Assembly (NCBI GenBank): GCA_002683405.1
Contig: NYTH01000051.1
Span: 35,166 to 99,165 of the forward strand
DNA: 64,000 nt
Direction: 5' to 3'
DNA from: Salinisphaeraceae bacterium
GTDB lineage: Bacteria > Pseudomonadota > Gammaproteobacteria > Nevskiales > Salinisphaeraceae
The notes beneath the pieces are model-generated. The model made no database searches. It saw only the letters and a program-made list of their open reading frames with translations, and was not told the DNA's origin. Position 1 is the first letter of the stretch; the number at the start of each line of letters is the position of its first letter. Below are positions 20,901 to 29,377 of this stretch, piece after piece. Both the position numbers and the translations under genes were made by a program.

Positions 20901-20992
20901 GAGTTGTAGGCGCGAAAGCCGATCAGCAGAATCAGCAGGCTCACCACGGAGGCGAGCACCGGCCGCTGGATGAAGATGTCTGTAAATTTCAT
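17903..20992 (-). CDS. RND efflux pump, inner-membrane permease
   Basis: 1029 residues, the usual AcrB/MexB length. N-terminal MKFTDIFIQRPVLASVVSLL is the standard first helix. LALVLAIGLVVDDAIVIVEN in TM4 has the two proton-relay Asp residues, and TM10-12 hold the Lys of the GLIAKHGILIVEFANQ helix. It forms a tripartite pump with the adaptor and TolC proteins encoded just upstream, exporting drugs, solvents or other hydrophobic compounds using the proton gradient. It is the fourth gene of a TetR-TolC-MFP-RND-ACAD transcript with gaps of 10 bp or less. Confidence 0.93.
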   Translation of the reverse strand: MKFTDIFIQRPVLASVVSLLILLIGFRAYNSLNVREFPRSDKAVISVQTTYVGADAELIKGFITTPLEQEIAGADGIDYLTSTSIQGVSSIQAFLELNYPPNEALTQITSKVNKVRSDLPAESEDPVIDVQVGDATASMYMSFTSEELENNEITDYLTRVVVPELSTVAGVQKAEIIGGRRFAMRIWLQPERLAAFGLTPSDVRARLTQNNFLAAVGQTKGDMVAINLTASTDLHSKSQFEDLVVKEVDGNQVRLGDLGTVVLGAEGYETAAIHDGNEGPYIGISVLPTANELTVIQAVREKWPDLQADFPDALNGVIVYDATEYIEDAIGEGIFTLGITLLIVTVVIFLFLGSLRTVAIPVIAMPLALVGVGMVMLLLGFSINLLTLLALVLAIGLVVDDAIVIVENIHRHVEEGMKPFDAAIQGARELATPIVAMSLTLVVVYLPIGFTGGLTGSLFSEFAFTLAGAVLISGIVALTLSPMLCSKLLKRDESEGGFTHWLDRRFDSLQGFYQRRLHGSLDTRPVTYLFAAVVLGSCYFLFDGAQKELAPVEDQSILFTLTTTAPYASLEHSRLYTEELQRLYYTIPETNDFFMIMGVGAGGAPGSPSTTISGMKLKPWSDRERTQMQIKPELQEKVNGVAGAEIAVFERPPLPGSGGGLPVQFVIGTTQGAEQLNQVSQEMQKRAQESGLFVFTQLDLNFDRPQYEVTVDRAKAAALGITMSQIGADLATMLGGNYVNRFAIQGRSYKVIPQVVRADRYTPDQLNDYYTRSASGELVPMSSLVTLERSVEPRQLKRFQQLNAATLQGVPAPGVSIGQALGFLQNAADEVFPSGYKADYSGISRQFVEEGSSLVFTFFFAIIIIFLVLAAQFESFRDPLIILVSVPMSVAGALVFLTLGLTSINIYTQVGLITLIGLIAKHGILIVEFANQLQREQGRSKREAVEEAASLRLRPILMTTASTVFGVVPLIVATGAGAEARFSMGLVIATGMGFGTLFTLFVVPAMYMLLGEDHDALPDNKEAPAPAQA

Positions 20993-21001
20993 GACGCGGC
21001 G

Positions 21002-22132
21002 CTAGTAGTTTCGGGCCTGGCCGACTTCGGCCTTGTTCTCGGGCAGCACTTCGTTGTCGATGATCAAACGGTCGCCGCCGCGCAGCTTGATCTGCCCGGC
21101 CACGACCACTTCATCACCGGCGTCCACGCCACTGACGATCTGCACCTGGTCGCCCCGCGTTTCGCCGGTGCGCACGTTGACGCGCTTGGACCGCTTCTCG
21201 GGCTCGCCGCCGCCCTCCGGCGTTTGCTCGACCACCTTGAAAACGGTGTCGCCGTAGGGGTTATAGGCAATCGCGGTCTGCGGCAGCGTGATGACTTCGT
21301 TGGTCTGGTTCTGCAGCAGCTCGACGCGTCCGAACATGCCCGGCTTCAGGCGACCGTCGGGGTTGTCCAGCTGGGCGCGCAGATCAAATGACCGGGTCCC
21401 GGCCGCCACCTTGGGGCTGATGGCCACGACTTCACCCTTGAACGTGCCGTCCAGACCCTCCAGCAGCAGCTCGACTTGCTGGCCAACCGCGGCCTTGTCA
21501 AACTGCTGTTGCGGCAGCGTGAAGTCCAGATAGATCGGGTCCAGCGTCTGCAGCGTGACGATGGTGGCACCCGGGTCCAGATACTCACCCAGGTCCACCT
21601 GGCGCAGACCCAGCACACCGGCGAACGGCGCATTGATGGTCTTCTTGTTGATGGCCGCCTGCTTGGCCTGAACCGCGGCGCCAGCGTTGTCGTATTCGGC
21701 CTGGGCCATATCCAGGTCGGACTGCGAGCCGACGTTGCGCTCGCGTAGCCGGCGCTTGCGCTCCAGCGTCTGACGCGAGAGCTCACGCTGGGCTTTCAGA
21801 CCCTGCAGCTCGGCGACTTCGGTTGACGTGTCCAGCGACAGCAGCAGGGCACCATGCTCCACCTGCTCGCCCGAATCGAAGGCCAACCGCGCCACCTTGC
21901 CCGGCACTTCGGCCGTCACATCGACCCCCTGCACCGCGCGCAGGCTGCCGGTGCTTCTCAGACTGGGCTGCCAGGTCTGCTTTTCGGCGGTCATGGTTGC
22001 CACGGTAACGGGTGGCGCTTTCTGATTCGCCAGAAATTCCGCCGTTTTCATGTTCACGAAGGCCTTCCAGCCGAAGATGCCGCCAAACACGATGAGCAGG
22101 GCGAGCACCATGATGACCATGCGCTTTTTCAT
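21002..22132 (-). CDS. RND efflux periplasmic adaptor (MFP)
   Basis: 376 residues. One N-terminal anchor helix (MVIMVLALLIVFGGIFGWKA) is followed by a lipoyl half-motif (AEVPGKVARLAFDSGEQVEHG), an alpha-hairpin (residues about 100-160), the second lipoyl half (NAPFAGVLGLRQVDLGEYLDPG) and beta-barrel and membrane-proximal domains. This is the MexA/AcrA/MdtA family order. It bridges the RND permease and the TolC channel. No lipobox is present, so it is anchored by the helix. It lies 7 bp after the TolC gene and 10 bp before the RND gene. Confidence 0.9.
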   Translation of the reverse strand: MKKRMVIMVLALLIVFGGIFGWKAFVNMKTAEFLANQKAPPVTVATMTAEKQTWQPSLRSTGSLRAVQGVDVTAEVPGKVARLAFDSGEQVEHGALLLSLDTSTEVAELQGLKAQRELSRQTLERKRRLRERNVGSQSDLDMAQAEYDNAGAAVQAKQAAINKKTINAPFAGVLGLRQVDLGEYLDPGATIVTLQTLDPIYLDFTLPQQQFDKAAVGQQVELLLEGLDGTFKGEVVAISPKVAAGTRSFDLRAQLDNPDGRLKPGMFGRVELLQNQTNEVITLPQTAIAYNPYGDTVFKVVEQTPEGGGEPEKRSKRVNVRTGETRGDQVQIVSGVDAGDEVVVAGQIKLRGGDRLIIDNEVLPENKAEVGQARNY

Positions 22133-22138
22133 TCGCTG

Positions 22139-23599
22139 TTATCCCTTCTGGCTGTCCACGGGGGCAGATGCACCGGCCGGCACACGATCGGTCGCGGCCG
22201 GCTCTTCCGGCGTCGACGGCAGTTCCGGGCCGATCAGGGCGCGGTCAAGCTGCGCCAGATCGGCCTCTCCAAGCACGCCGGCATAGAGTTTCAGGTTCAG
22301 TACGGCAGACAGGTACTGATAGCGCGCCTCGGCGCGATCGGTGAGCGCCTGGTAGCGATTGCGACGGGCAGCCAGCACATCGGCCTGCGTGCGCTCGCCC
22401 ACCTCGAAGCCGGCTTCGGTCGCTTCCAGCGCGGTGTTGGCAGACTCGAGCGCCTTGTCCAGCGCGTTGACCCGCCGGATGCTGCTGCGCACCAGGTTGA
22501 AGCTGTTGCGCACCAGAATATGCACATCGCGTACCTCGACATCCCGGTTGGCCAGCGAGGCCCGGTAGCGCGCGCGGCTCTCGCGCAATTCCGACAGACT
22601 GCGTCCGCCGGCGAACGGCGTCCACGTCGCTTCCACGCCGAGCGCCTTGTCGCGGCTGGCGCTGCCGTACACGAAGTCTTCCTGGTCGGTGTCGGAGACG
22701 CTCGCCACCAGGTCGAGATCGGGCAGGAATGCCGATTTGCGGCGCGAGATTTCGTCCTCGGCGATCTCTTCCTGCTCGCGCGCAATGAGAATGCGCGAAT
22801 TCTTCTCGTTGGCCAGGTCAATCCAGCCTTCCGCCGTATCCGGCCGCGGCAGGTCAAGCGGCATCTGCTCCACCAGACTCGGCAGATCCATGTACCAGTG
22901 GCCGGTCAGGCGGGCCAGTTCCTCGCGCTGCTCGTTCAATTCGCGCTCGGCCTCGATGACGCGGGTCTCGGCCAGGTCGAACGCGGCCTGCGCCTCGCGC
23001 AGCCCGGTGACCGCCGTTTCCCCGACTTCATAGCGCACCTGGGCGGTTTCGAGGTCTTCAGCCAGCGCCTTGCGTTCGGCCCGGGAGAAACGCAGCCGGT
23101 CGGCGACTGCCAGAAACTGCAAGTAATAGGTGGCGCAGCGATGAATCAGCAGCTTGTACTCGGCGCGATAGGTCAGATACGCCACATCGGCCTGCGCCCG
23201 GCCCTGGCTGAGCGTGGCCGGGATGGCCCAGTTGAACAGCGGCTGGCGCAGTTCGACATTCCAGGTCTGCGAGTCGAAGCGATCGGAAAAGGGCGCGGTC
23301 GGGCCGGGCGCCCCGCCCGCACCGCCACCGCCGCCCTGGGTGGGTCGGTCGGAAAACGGCGTGGCGCGCACATCCCGCTCTACCCGGTTGTAGGCGGCGC
23401 CGGCGCTGAGGGTGGGCAGCACCACAGACCGGGCCTGTGGATAGGCCTCTTCACCGGCTTCACGCTCAGCCAGGGCGGCCTGATACTGCGCGTCATGATC
23501 CTTGGCCAGGGTCAGCAGTTCCATGAGCGAGCCGTCAGCCACGCCCGCGGGTGCGTAGACAAGCAGCGCCATCAGCGCCGGGAGGGACATGGCCTTCAT
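22139..23599 (-). CDS. TolC-family outer-membrane efflux protein
   Basis: 486 residues with an N-terminal signal (MKAMSLPALMALLVYAPAGVA). Two long heptad-rich helical repeats (residues about 150-260 and 330-450) carry the TolC-type signals LREAQAAFDLAETRV and GERTQADVLAARRNRYQALTD. An unusual Gly/Pro-rich insertion (QGGGGGAGGAPGPTAPF) lies near residue 95, probably an exposed loop. It supplies the trimeric exit duct for the adjacent MFP/RND pump. Its ATG overlaps the stop of the TetR gene by 4 bp, indicating translational coupling. Confidence 0.88.
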   Translation of the reverse strand: MKAMSLPALMALLVYAPAGVADGSLMELLTLAKDHDAQYQAALAEREAGEEAYPQARSVVLPTLSAGAAYNRVERDVRATPFSDRPTQGGGGGAGGAPGPTAPFSDRFDSQTWNVELRQPLFNWAIPATLSQGRAQADVAYLTYRAEYKLLIHRCATYYLQFLAVADRLRFSRAERKALAEDLETAQVRYEVGETAVTGLREAQAAFDLAETRVIEAERELNEQREELARLTGHWYMDLPSLVEQMPLDLPRPDTAEGWIDLANEKNSRILIAREQEEIAEDEISRRKSAFLPDLDLVASVSDTDQEDFVYGSASRDKALGVEATWTPFAGGRSLSELRESRARYRASLANRDVEVRDVHILVRNSFNLVRSSIRRVNALDKALESANTALEATEAGFEVGERTQADVLAARRNRYQALTDRAEARYQYLSAVLNLKLYAGVLGEADLAQLDRALIGPELPSTPEEPAATDRVPAGASAPVDSQKG

Positions 23600-24210
23600 G
23601 AGGTTTCCTGGCTGTCGGTCTTCACGCTGAACAGCATGGTGGACAGATATTCCACATAGCCGTCCAGATCATCCTGAAATTCCGAGTCGGGGAAGTGACG
23701 CATGACGTTGCGGCAGTGAAAGCGCATGACGTTGGCGGCCATGAGCATGAAAGCCACGAACGCGGCCCGCTGACCGCTGCCCAGGCCCAGACTGCGCACC
23801 ATTTCGATCATCGCCTGAAAATGATCTCCGAAAACTTCCTCCGCCAACTCCTGTCCCTGCCGCGGCGACGAAAACATGACTTCCCGCATGATCAGCCGCG
23901 CGCGCTCCGGATCTTCCTCGAGCAGGTTGTAGTGCAGCCGGATCGCCTCTCGCAGGCGCTCGCAGCCTTCGGCGTCGCTTTCCGTGACCGCGCGCATGTT
24001 CAGCTCGGAGCGGTCCACCGCGCCGCGCATGACGGCAAAATACAGACGCTGCTTGTTGCCGAAATGGTGGAACACGTTCGTTTTCCCCGAGCCGGCGCGT
24101 TCGGCAATGGCCGATACCGACACAGCGTCAAAACCTTTTTCGGCAAACAATTCCTTGGCGGCGCCGAGAATGTCTTCTGCACCGCCGTGCTCTTTCGATT
24201 CGGATTCCAT
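23596..24210 (-). CDS. TetR-family repressor of the efflux operon
   Basis: 204 residues. The N-terminal HTH is typical: ILGAAKELFAEKGFDAVSVSAIAERAGSGK... followed by FHHFGNKQRLYFAVM (residues about 15-65). The C-terminal region is the helical ligand-binding and dimer domain. As first gene of the operon it is likely to repress its own transcript; ligand binding would release it and induce the pump. A palindromic site of TetR type lies 20 bases upstream of the start. Confidence 0.88.
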   Translation of the reverse strand: MESESKEHGGAEDILGAAKELFAEKGFDAVSVSAIAERAGSGKTNVFHHFGNKQRLYFAVMRGAVDRSELNMRAVTESDAEGCERLREAIRLHYNLLEEDPERARLIMREVMFSSPRQGQELAEEVFGDHFQAMIEMVRSLGLGSGQRAAFVAFMLMAANVMRFHCRNVMRHFPDSEFQDDLDGYVEYLSTMLFSVKTDSQETS

Positions 24211-24230
24211 CCGGGCCCCCTGACAGCTTG

Positions 24231-24242
24231 GACCGACCGGTC
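24231..24242. promoter_or_regulatory. Candidate TetR operator
   Basis: GACCGACCGGTC includes a perfect 8-bp palindrome, GACCGGTC. This form is common among TetR-type operators. It sits immediately upstream of the TetR gene. Binding by this particular regulator is inferred from position. Confidence 0.5.
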
Positions 24243-24245
24243 AGT

Positions 24246-24607
24246 GCGCGATGGTAATTGCTTGTTCGATCAGAGGCAAGCCGGAGGGCTGCGCAGGGCC
24301 CATTCGGCCCAGAGACAGCGGTCGAGCAACCGGCCAACGCGCTGGCACGCCCGCCATGCTGCTACAGCGCGCCCGTTCCAACCACCGTTCCCGGCGGCTA
24401 CGGCGAACCCGTCAGGGCCTGGCGCTGGGACAGCGCCATCGCGGCCAAGTTCGCTTCGCATGGGCGCCCACCGACCGTGATCACGGCTGCGTCGGCCCGT
24501 CTTGTCAAACGAACACCGCATTCTCGTCATTGGACCGCGTTGTCTTGGCGCGCGCATAATTGACTGTTGCATCAACCCGTTCCCATTCCAGCCAGAGACA
24601 ATTGCCG
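24246..24607. other. Intergenic region upstream of folE
   Basis: About 360 bases between the TetR operator and the folE start. It must contain the folE promoter and the efflux promoter. Several open frames cross it on both strands but none has a ribosome site or a recognisable product. No repeat or structured RNA is obvious. Confidence 0.3.
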
Positions 24608-25204
24608 ATGCCTGATGACGAGATGAACGCCGCCCGCACAACCACCCGCGAAGAAGCCATGGATGCGGTGAAGGTGCTCTTGCGCTGGGCTGGCGAGGAT
24701 CCTGACCGGGAAGGCCTGCTGGATACACCGGCGCGGGTGGCCGATGCCTACCGCGAATATTTTCGGGGGTACGAGGAAGACCCCACCGCCTACCTGCAGC
24801 GGACGTTCGAGCAGGTGGGCGGATACGACGAGATCGTCCTGCTCCGCGACATCCCGTTTCACTCCCACTGCGAACACCACATGGCGCTCATCGCCGGCAA
24901 GGCGCACGTGGCCTATCTGCCGCGCGACCGGGTGGTCGGCATTTCCAAGCTGGCCCGGGTGGTGCACGCCTTCGCGCACCGCCTGCAGGTCCAGGAGCGG
25001 CTGACGGCGGAAATCGCGGACTGCATTCAGACTGCACTGGAGCCTTACGGCGTGGCCGTGATCGTGGAAGCCACGCACGCCTGCATGAGCTGCCGCGGCG
25101 TCGAGACGCCGGGCGTCAGCATGAAGACCAGTCGCATGATGGGCGTCTTCCGAAAAAGCGACAAGAGCCGCTCAGAGGTCCTTCAGCTCATCAACAACCG
25201 CTGA
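24608..25204 (+). CDS. folE: GTP cyclohydrolase I (type IA)
   Basis: 198 residues if started at [15 protein letters not shown] 24623 is also possible and has a better purine-rich leader. Catalyses GTP to 7,8-dihydroneopterin triphosphate, the first step of folate/tetrahydropterin synthesis. Zinc and active-site residues are present: [11 protein letters not shown] (first Cys and His ligands), [18 protein letters not shown], and [10 protein letters not shown] (second zinc Cys). The length matches the family. It stands alone on the plus strand between two minus-strand units. Confidence 0.95.
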   Translation: MPDDEMNAARTTTREEAMDAVKVLLRWAGEDPDREGLLDTPARVADAYREYFRGYEEDPTAYLQRTFEQVGGYDEIVLLRDIPFHSHCEHHMALIAGKAHVAYLPRDRVVGISKLARVVHAFAHRLQVQERLTAEIADCIQTALEPYGVAVIVEATHACMSCRGVETPGVSMKTSRMMGVFRKSDKSRSEVLQLINNR

Positions 25205-25228
25205 GTCCGGACCGGCCACCGGCCTGCT

Positions 25229-26077
25229 TCAGAGCCGATTGCGCGCCAGAAAGTCCAGCAGCCCGCTGTTGAAGGCGTCGTTGGAATCCCCCACCACCAT
25301 GTGCCCGGCGCCGGAGACATCCACAACCTCCAGCTGCGGCAGCATCTGACGGAACTCCGCCACGCCGGCATCGCTGACGATATCGCTCCGTGTACCCCGG
25401 ATGAGCATCACCGGCACACTGATCCCGTCCTTCACGCTCGACATGCGGTCCGCCAGCGAAGGCGGCGGCTCCGGCCGATCATCCTGTTCCAGCATCTTCG
25501 GATCCCAGTGCCAGTACAGTCGGCCGTTCTCGCCGCGTCGCAGATTCTTCATCAGGCCACTCGGGTCGCGCGGTCGCGGGCGGTGGGGATAATACTCGCA
25601 GACCGCATCGGCGGCCTCTTCCACCGTGGCAAACCCCTCGGGATAGGCCCGCATGAACGCCAGGATCCTGTCCGCGCCGGCCTGCTCCACGCGGGGCACC
25701 AGATCGACCATGACCAGCGCGCCGATGCCGGCCGACCGCGTTGCGCCCGCCAGATAGAACGCGGTGGCCGCGCCCATCGAGGCGCCCACGAGCGTGGGCG
25801 GCGTCTCCAGCGTATCGATGATGGCCTGCAAATCCGCCGCCAGCACGGGCAGCGTGTAGTCGCCGTCCGGCGACCAGCCGCTCTCGCCGTGACCCCGCGC
25901 ATCGTAGCTGATGACGTGGTAACCGGCCGCCACCAGCGCGTCGAAAGCACCGCGCCAGGAGTGCCGCGTCTGGCCGCCACCGTGCAGGAGAATCACCGCA
26001 GCGCCCTCGACGTGACCGCCGATGTCCGCGACGAGTTGAACAGCCTTCTGGCCGGTATAGCGCTTCACCTGGGACAT
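25229..26077 (-). CDS. Alpha/beta hydrolase
   Basis: 282 residues. The order is complete: oxyanion-hole HGGGQTRHSW near residue 33, nucleophile elbow VGASMGAATAF near residue 98, and the catalytic His in GAGHMVVGDSND near the C-terminus, with a cap region between. An acid residue is likely in the IRGTRSDIVSD segment. The closest resemblance is to epoxide-hydrolase/haloperoxidase-like esterases; the substrate is unknown. It converges with folE and is the last chromosomal gene before the integrated element. Confidence 0.85.
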   Translation of the reverse strand: MSQVKRYTGQKAVQLVADIGGHVEGAAVILLHGGGQTRHSWRGAFDALVAAGYHVISYDARGHGESGWSPDGDYTLPVLAADLQAIIDTLETPPTLVGASMGAATAFYLAGATRSAGIGALVMVDLVPRVEQAGADRILAFMRAYPEGFATVEEAADAVCEYYPHRPRPRDPSGLMKNLRRGENGRLYWHWDPKMLEQDDRPEPPPSLADRMSSVKDGISVPVMLIRGTRSDIVSDAGVAEFRQMLPQLEVVDVSGAGHMVVGDSNDAFNSGLLDFLARNRL

Positions 26078-26338
26078 GCATTCCGCCTCGACTTGATGAC
26101 AACCGCACTGGCGGTCTGCAGGCGGGCCGCAGCCGATGCTGGCCCGTCCCGGACGCGCCGCAGGCGGCGCGCTACTCTAGCATTTCGACCACGACGGCCC
26201 GACTCGGCACAGTGGCATTGGCCTCTATGCTGTAAGCCGGTCGTTGCGACTCGGGCGGAAGTAATTCTTGGGGTTCTGGATCGTTCGGAATATTTCCTGC
26301 CCACCGGCGGCGCTATAAAGCTGCTGTTTATAAACGGG

Positions 26339-26356
26339 AAATGGTAGCCACGGCTG
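26339..26356. repeat. Attachment site, distal copy (tRNA 3'-end fragment)
   Basis: 18 bp identical to 59474-59491. Sequence diverges at once on both sides (ggg and ctaccac here; gtt and gatttg at the tRNA). The repeat covers the tRNA 3' acceptor end, CCA and three bases beyond. Confidence 0.88.
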
Positions 26357-26619
26357 CTACCACATAAATATCATAAACTATTGTTTTGTAACGCATTATA
26401 TATAATGGATATTTTTTTACCCCTATATTTACCCCTGGGTTTCTAAGCTTCCCGTAAATTGAGTATTGACCACGTCCAGAACTGCGAGATAATTCCAGTG
26501 CGGTCTACAACCGTCTGATTCAGTCTAAATCAGCCAGCTAAACGCCAGTGAATATCGCGACACATGTCGCCCTGGTCCACGAAAAATTTCGTGGTTGTTT
26601 TGCCCACTGGTTTACGACA
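26357..26619. promoter_or_regulatory. AT-rich element end with two candidate integrase arm sites
   Basis: No gene is seen here. The region is much more AT-rich than the chromosome (for example ATTATATATAATGG). TTTACCCC occurs at 26416-26423 and 26428-26435, 12 bp apart. The same octamer appears twice at the other end of the element, at 59318-59325 (inverted) and 59354-59361. Paired short repeats near both ends are what arm-type integrase sites look like; this is inference. Confidence 0.4.
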
Positions 26620-26826
26620 ATGAATTCAGAGACAACTCAAAAGTTTTTAACCGTCCGGGATGTTGCCGAACGATATTCCCTGGGCGTGAGTACCGTTTGG
26701 CAAAAAACTGGATCCGGTGAAATTCCATCGCCAGTACAGTTGACGGCACGAACCACCCGCTGGCGGCTCAGCGATCTGGTTGCGTGGGAGTCGACGCGCC
26801 CCCTAATAACCGAAAACAGAAACTAA
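26620..26826 (+). CDS. AlpA-like excisionase/regulator
   Basis: 68 residues from MNSETTQKFLTVRDVAERYS; a longer frame begins at 26548 but its extra residues do not look like the family. The MerR-like helix-turn-helix of AlpA/excisionase proteins is visible: FLTVRDVAERYSLGVSTVWQ, then the wing PSPVQLTARTTRWRLSDLVAWEST. AlpA proteins act as directionality factors or activators of integrase in P4-like elements. Its place near the attachment site opposite the integrase fits that role. No strong ribosome site. Confidence 0.75.
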   Translation: MNSETTQKFLTVRDVAERYSLGVSTVWQKTGSGEIPSPVQLTARTTRWRLSDLVAWESTRPLITENRN

Positions 26827-26828
26827 AA

Positions 26829-26858
26829 AGCCGGGTCCACCATACTGGCGGCCCGGCT
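26829..26858. other. Hairpin downstream of alpA-like gene
   Basis: AGCCGGG and CCCGGCT arms with a 16-base loop start just after the alpA-like stop codon. There is no U-tract on the plus strand; on the minus strand the stem is followed by TTTTAGTT. A second short inverted repeat, GCGCA-ttgcag-TGCGC, follows. Either a weak terminator or an attenuator before the primase gene. Confidence 0.35.
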
Positions 26859-26959
26859 CGCGCATTGCAGTGCGCGTAGATCGTAATGTCCTGAGATCGG
26901 ACTAATTAATTCTAGCACGGCTCCCAGATGTGAGCCCGGCTCCGACAACGGAGCCGGTC

Positions 26960-28294
26960 ATGCAATCTCTTGCAGTTTATGAACGGGGGCAGACCATTGC
27001 GACCCCGATGGAACACTATCGTCTGCTGCACCCGCAGCAGCGTGGCGTTGTAATTGCACTCGAACAATCGAACGCTCGGGGTAGCTCGCCCGGAAACTGG
27101 CACAAACTGAGGGCCGATGACCATCACACCTCGGAGCTTCGGCTCGCCGCGTTGGCCCATAAAAAAAACGCGTTCATTACTCCAAACGAGTTTTACGGTT
27201 GGCGCAGGGTTGGGCTGACCAATCGACTGTGCGCATGCTGGGTTGATATCGATAATTTTACTGACCTGGACGGAGCACTGGACGGTGTAATGGCAGCAAA
27301 ATTGCCCCAGCCGTCATTCATCATGCGCAGCGGCACCGGCCTGCACCTGTACTGGCTGCTCGACTCGATGCCACCAGAAACACTGGGTACGTGGCAGCGT
27401 GTTCAGAATGCCATCATTAGCGGGTTAGCCGAGCAGATAGGCGTGGCCCAACGCGGCAAAAATCGTGGCGGCGTCGACCGCTGCGCCAGAGACGCCGCTC
27501 GCATCATGCGGCTAGCCGGGTCAATTCATTCTGGGACAAACCGCGTCGTGACTGGCGAGATAATTACCGGCGAACGCTGGACCCTGCACGAGCTGGCGAA
27601 CGAGGTATTAGGTTATCGAAAGCCTGGCTGGCAGCGAACAACCCGCCACAGCAAATCGCGGCGGATCAGCTTTTCTGCCGAAAAGGTCAGGCGGCAGGGT
27701 CTGCTATTGCCTCACCACCGGGGCATCATTTCGTGGTGGTCGGTTGTCTATAAGGACCTCCTGCTAATTGCTCGATCACAGCCCAACGCAAAAATTCCCG
27801 ACGGATACCGTGACATTTGGTTGCACCTCGCAACCGTCGCTGCCTCCTGGTTCGCGGAGGCAGAGGCACTTCGCGATGAATCTCTCTGGCTCGCAGGGAA
27901 ATTCACCAACCTCGATCTATCCTCAGCCGAGCGATACATGACCAGCACCGTTGAACGAGCAGAGCGCGCTGCGATGGGGGAGACGATAGAGTGGAGAGGT
28001 GAACAGCGGGATAGTCGCTATTATTATCAACGCCGCACACTACGACATCTGCTCAGCCCGCTGATTTCAGATGAGTCTCAGCTGAGAGCTATTATCAGCG
28101 ATGAATTACGTGCCGAACGTCGTCGTCTGAGCAAACGCAAAGGCAAACAGCCGCTAAGGCAAAATGCCCCTATCGAATGTCGGCACAGGGCTTCCGAACT
28201 AGCACAATCGGGGGTACCGGTCAGCACAATCGCCGACCTGCTCGGTTACCCTAGATCCACAGTCTCAGGCTGGTTGCAAAGCATTTCTAAGTGA
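26960..28294 (+). CDS. Element primase (AEP/RepB-type) with C-terminal HTH
   Basis: 444 residues from the ATG at 26960, which has ACGGAG seven bases upstream; a GTG at 26930 in the same frame lacks this. The N-terminal half looks like an archaeo-eukaryotic primase domain: CWVDIDNF (acidic hhDhD metal site), then RSGTGLHLYWLLD (sxH motif), then RCARDAARIMRLAGSIH, seen in plasmid and phage RepB-like primases. The last 45 residues or so are a helix-turn-helix (ASELAQSGVPVSTIADLLGY). It probably primes or initiates replication of the excised element. The HTH may bind the origin. Confidence 0.7.
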   Translation: MQSLAVYERGQTIATPMEHYRLLHPQQRGVVIALEQSNARGSSPGNWHKLRADDHHTSELRLAALAHKKNAFITPNEFYGWRRVGLTNRLCACWVDIDNFTDLDGALDGVMAAKLPQPSFIMRSGTGLHLYWLLDSMPPETLGTWQRVQNAIISGLAEQIGVAQRGKNRGGVDRCARDAARIMRLAGSIHSGTNRVVTGEIITGERWTLHELANEVLGYRKPGWQRTTRHSKSRRISFSAEKVRRQGLLLPHHRGIISWWSVVYKDLLLIARSQPNAKIPDGYRDIWLHLATVAASWFAEAEALRDESLWLAGKFTNLDLSSAERYMTSTVERAERAAMGETIEWRGEQRDSRYYYQRRTLRHLLSPLISDESQLRAIISDELRAERRRLSKRKGKQPLRQNAPIECRHRASELAQSGVPVSTIADLLGYPRSTVSGWLQSISK

Positions 28295-28310
28295 TTTTGG
28301 CAGCCCTTCC

Positions 28311-29294
28311 TCAGGAGGGCTTGCCATTGGGATGTTCAATTTTTCCGCTTTTAACCCGTAACCAGAACCCCCTCGGAGGCCGGGCTATCGCCCATTTTTT
28401 GCACCTGTTTGCGATTCCAACACCGGAGACCCCGAATTCAGCTGCCAACTGCGATACCGGTTTCGTCCACACCAATCGTTCGAGCTCCGCCCGGCTAACG
28501 GAATCCCACTCACCCCAACGGGGATGCTCCGCTCGCAATGTTTCACGACGGTCGGCCTCGGCCCGCCTCGCCTCTTGCATGCGCCTTTCATCCGCCTCCT
28601 CAGCATTTTTAAGAAGCCGATGAATGCTGGGATCCGGTTCAGGTCCGTATTTAGCCAGAATCGGACGATATTGCAGCAATACCTGCGCGTGCTCCTCTGC
28701 CACGAAATGGATAAGTGCCCGCATGCTCCTAATCTCAAATACATAGTCGGACCGGAGGGTGGGCAATACACCAGTCATTGAGGAATGCCACTCGCGCAGT
28801 CCGTCCGAGGCTCCAGAAACCTCCGCGCACCATAACAGCAGCCGCTCGAACAGAAACGTGGGCGGCCAGCAGTTGCCAGCGTCTCGGTTTCGCCCCCCGC
28901 GTCTAGACCGTATCGAAGCCAAAATCAATATTGCGGCAACCTGCTCAGCATCCCCCGCGAACTCCCGCAGCATTTGGAGGGTTCGAGCGCAGCCTTTTCC
29001 GTGACCGTCATCCGCCATCACACCGAGGGCGCCAGGTCGCTCATTCAAATATGCCTGAGCGCGCAGGTGCTCGGCATCGATCTCATCGTTTTCCCACCAG
29101 GCAACATCAGGACGACGGTTAGTAAAATGCTTGTTATCGCAGAGAACTATCTCGGTAAAAAACGGCCACGGTGTAACCCGGAAATCTTCTAGACGCATGC
29201 GCCACAGGGCATACACCCGCGACCAATCCAAATCGCCTGTGAATTTATCGGCCATTCGCCGGTCGCTTTGCTGCCAGGATTCGTTGGTACTCAT
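28311..29294 (-). CDS. Unknown protein with C-terminal DNA-binding segment
   Basis: About 327 residues from the ATG at 29294; a GTG six codons earlier is also in frame. The N-terminal 250 residues match nothing I know and are Trp-rich (TPWPFFTEIV, DVAWWENDE). A charged helix (residues about 235-265, EEADERRMQEARRAEADRRE) leads to LVWTKPVSQLAAEFGVSGVG and IANRCKKWAIARPPRGFW. That is an HTH-type block common at the end of many hypothetical proteins of mobile elements. It converges on the primase gene with a 16-bp gap. A regulatory or DNA-handling role is inferred. Confidence 0.5.
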   Translation of the reverse strand: MSTNESWQQSDRRMADKFTGDLDWSRVYALWRMRLEDFRVTPWPFFTEIVLCDNKHFTNRRPDVAWWENDEIDAEHLRAQAYLNERPGALGVMADDGHGKGCARTLQMLREFAGDAEQVAAILILASIRSRRGGRNRDAGNCWPPTFLFERLLLWCAEVSGASDGLREWHSSMTGVLPTLRSDYVFEIRSMRALIHFVAEEHAQVLLQYRPILAKYGPEPDPSIHRLLKNAEEADERRMQEARRAEADRRETLRAEHPRWGEWDSVSRAELERLVWTKPVSQLAAEFGVSGVGIANRCKKWAIARPPRGFWLRVKSGKIEHPNGKPS

Positions 29295-29377
29295 ACCAGA
29301 GTAATTCTGCACATTTGAATATTTCGCTCAAGCACGCAAAAAACTGGCAAGGCAAGATCAGCCCGGTCGAGTAGGCG

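Noticed and set aside
21854..23659. 601-codon plus-strand frame opposite the TolC and MFP genes
   Set aside because: It spans two real genes and their junction in antisense and has no family signal.
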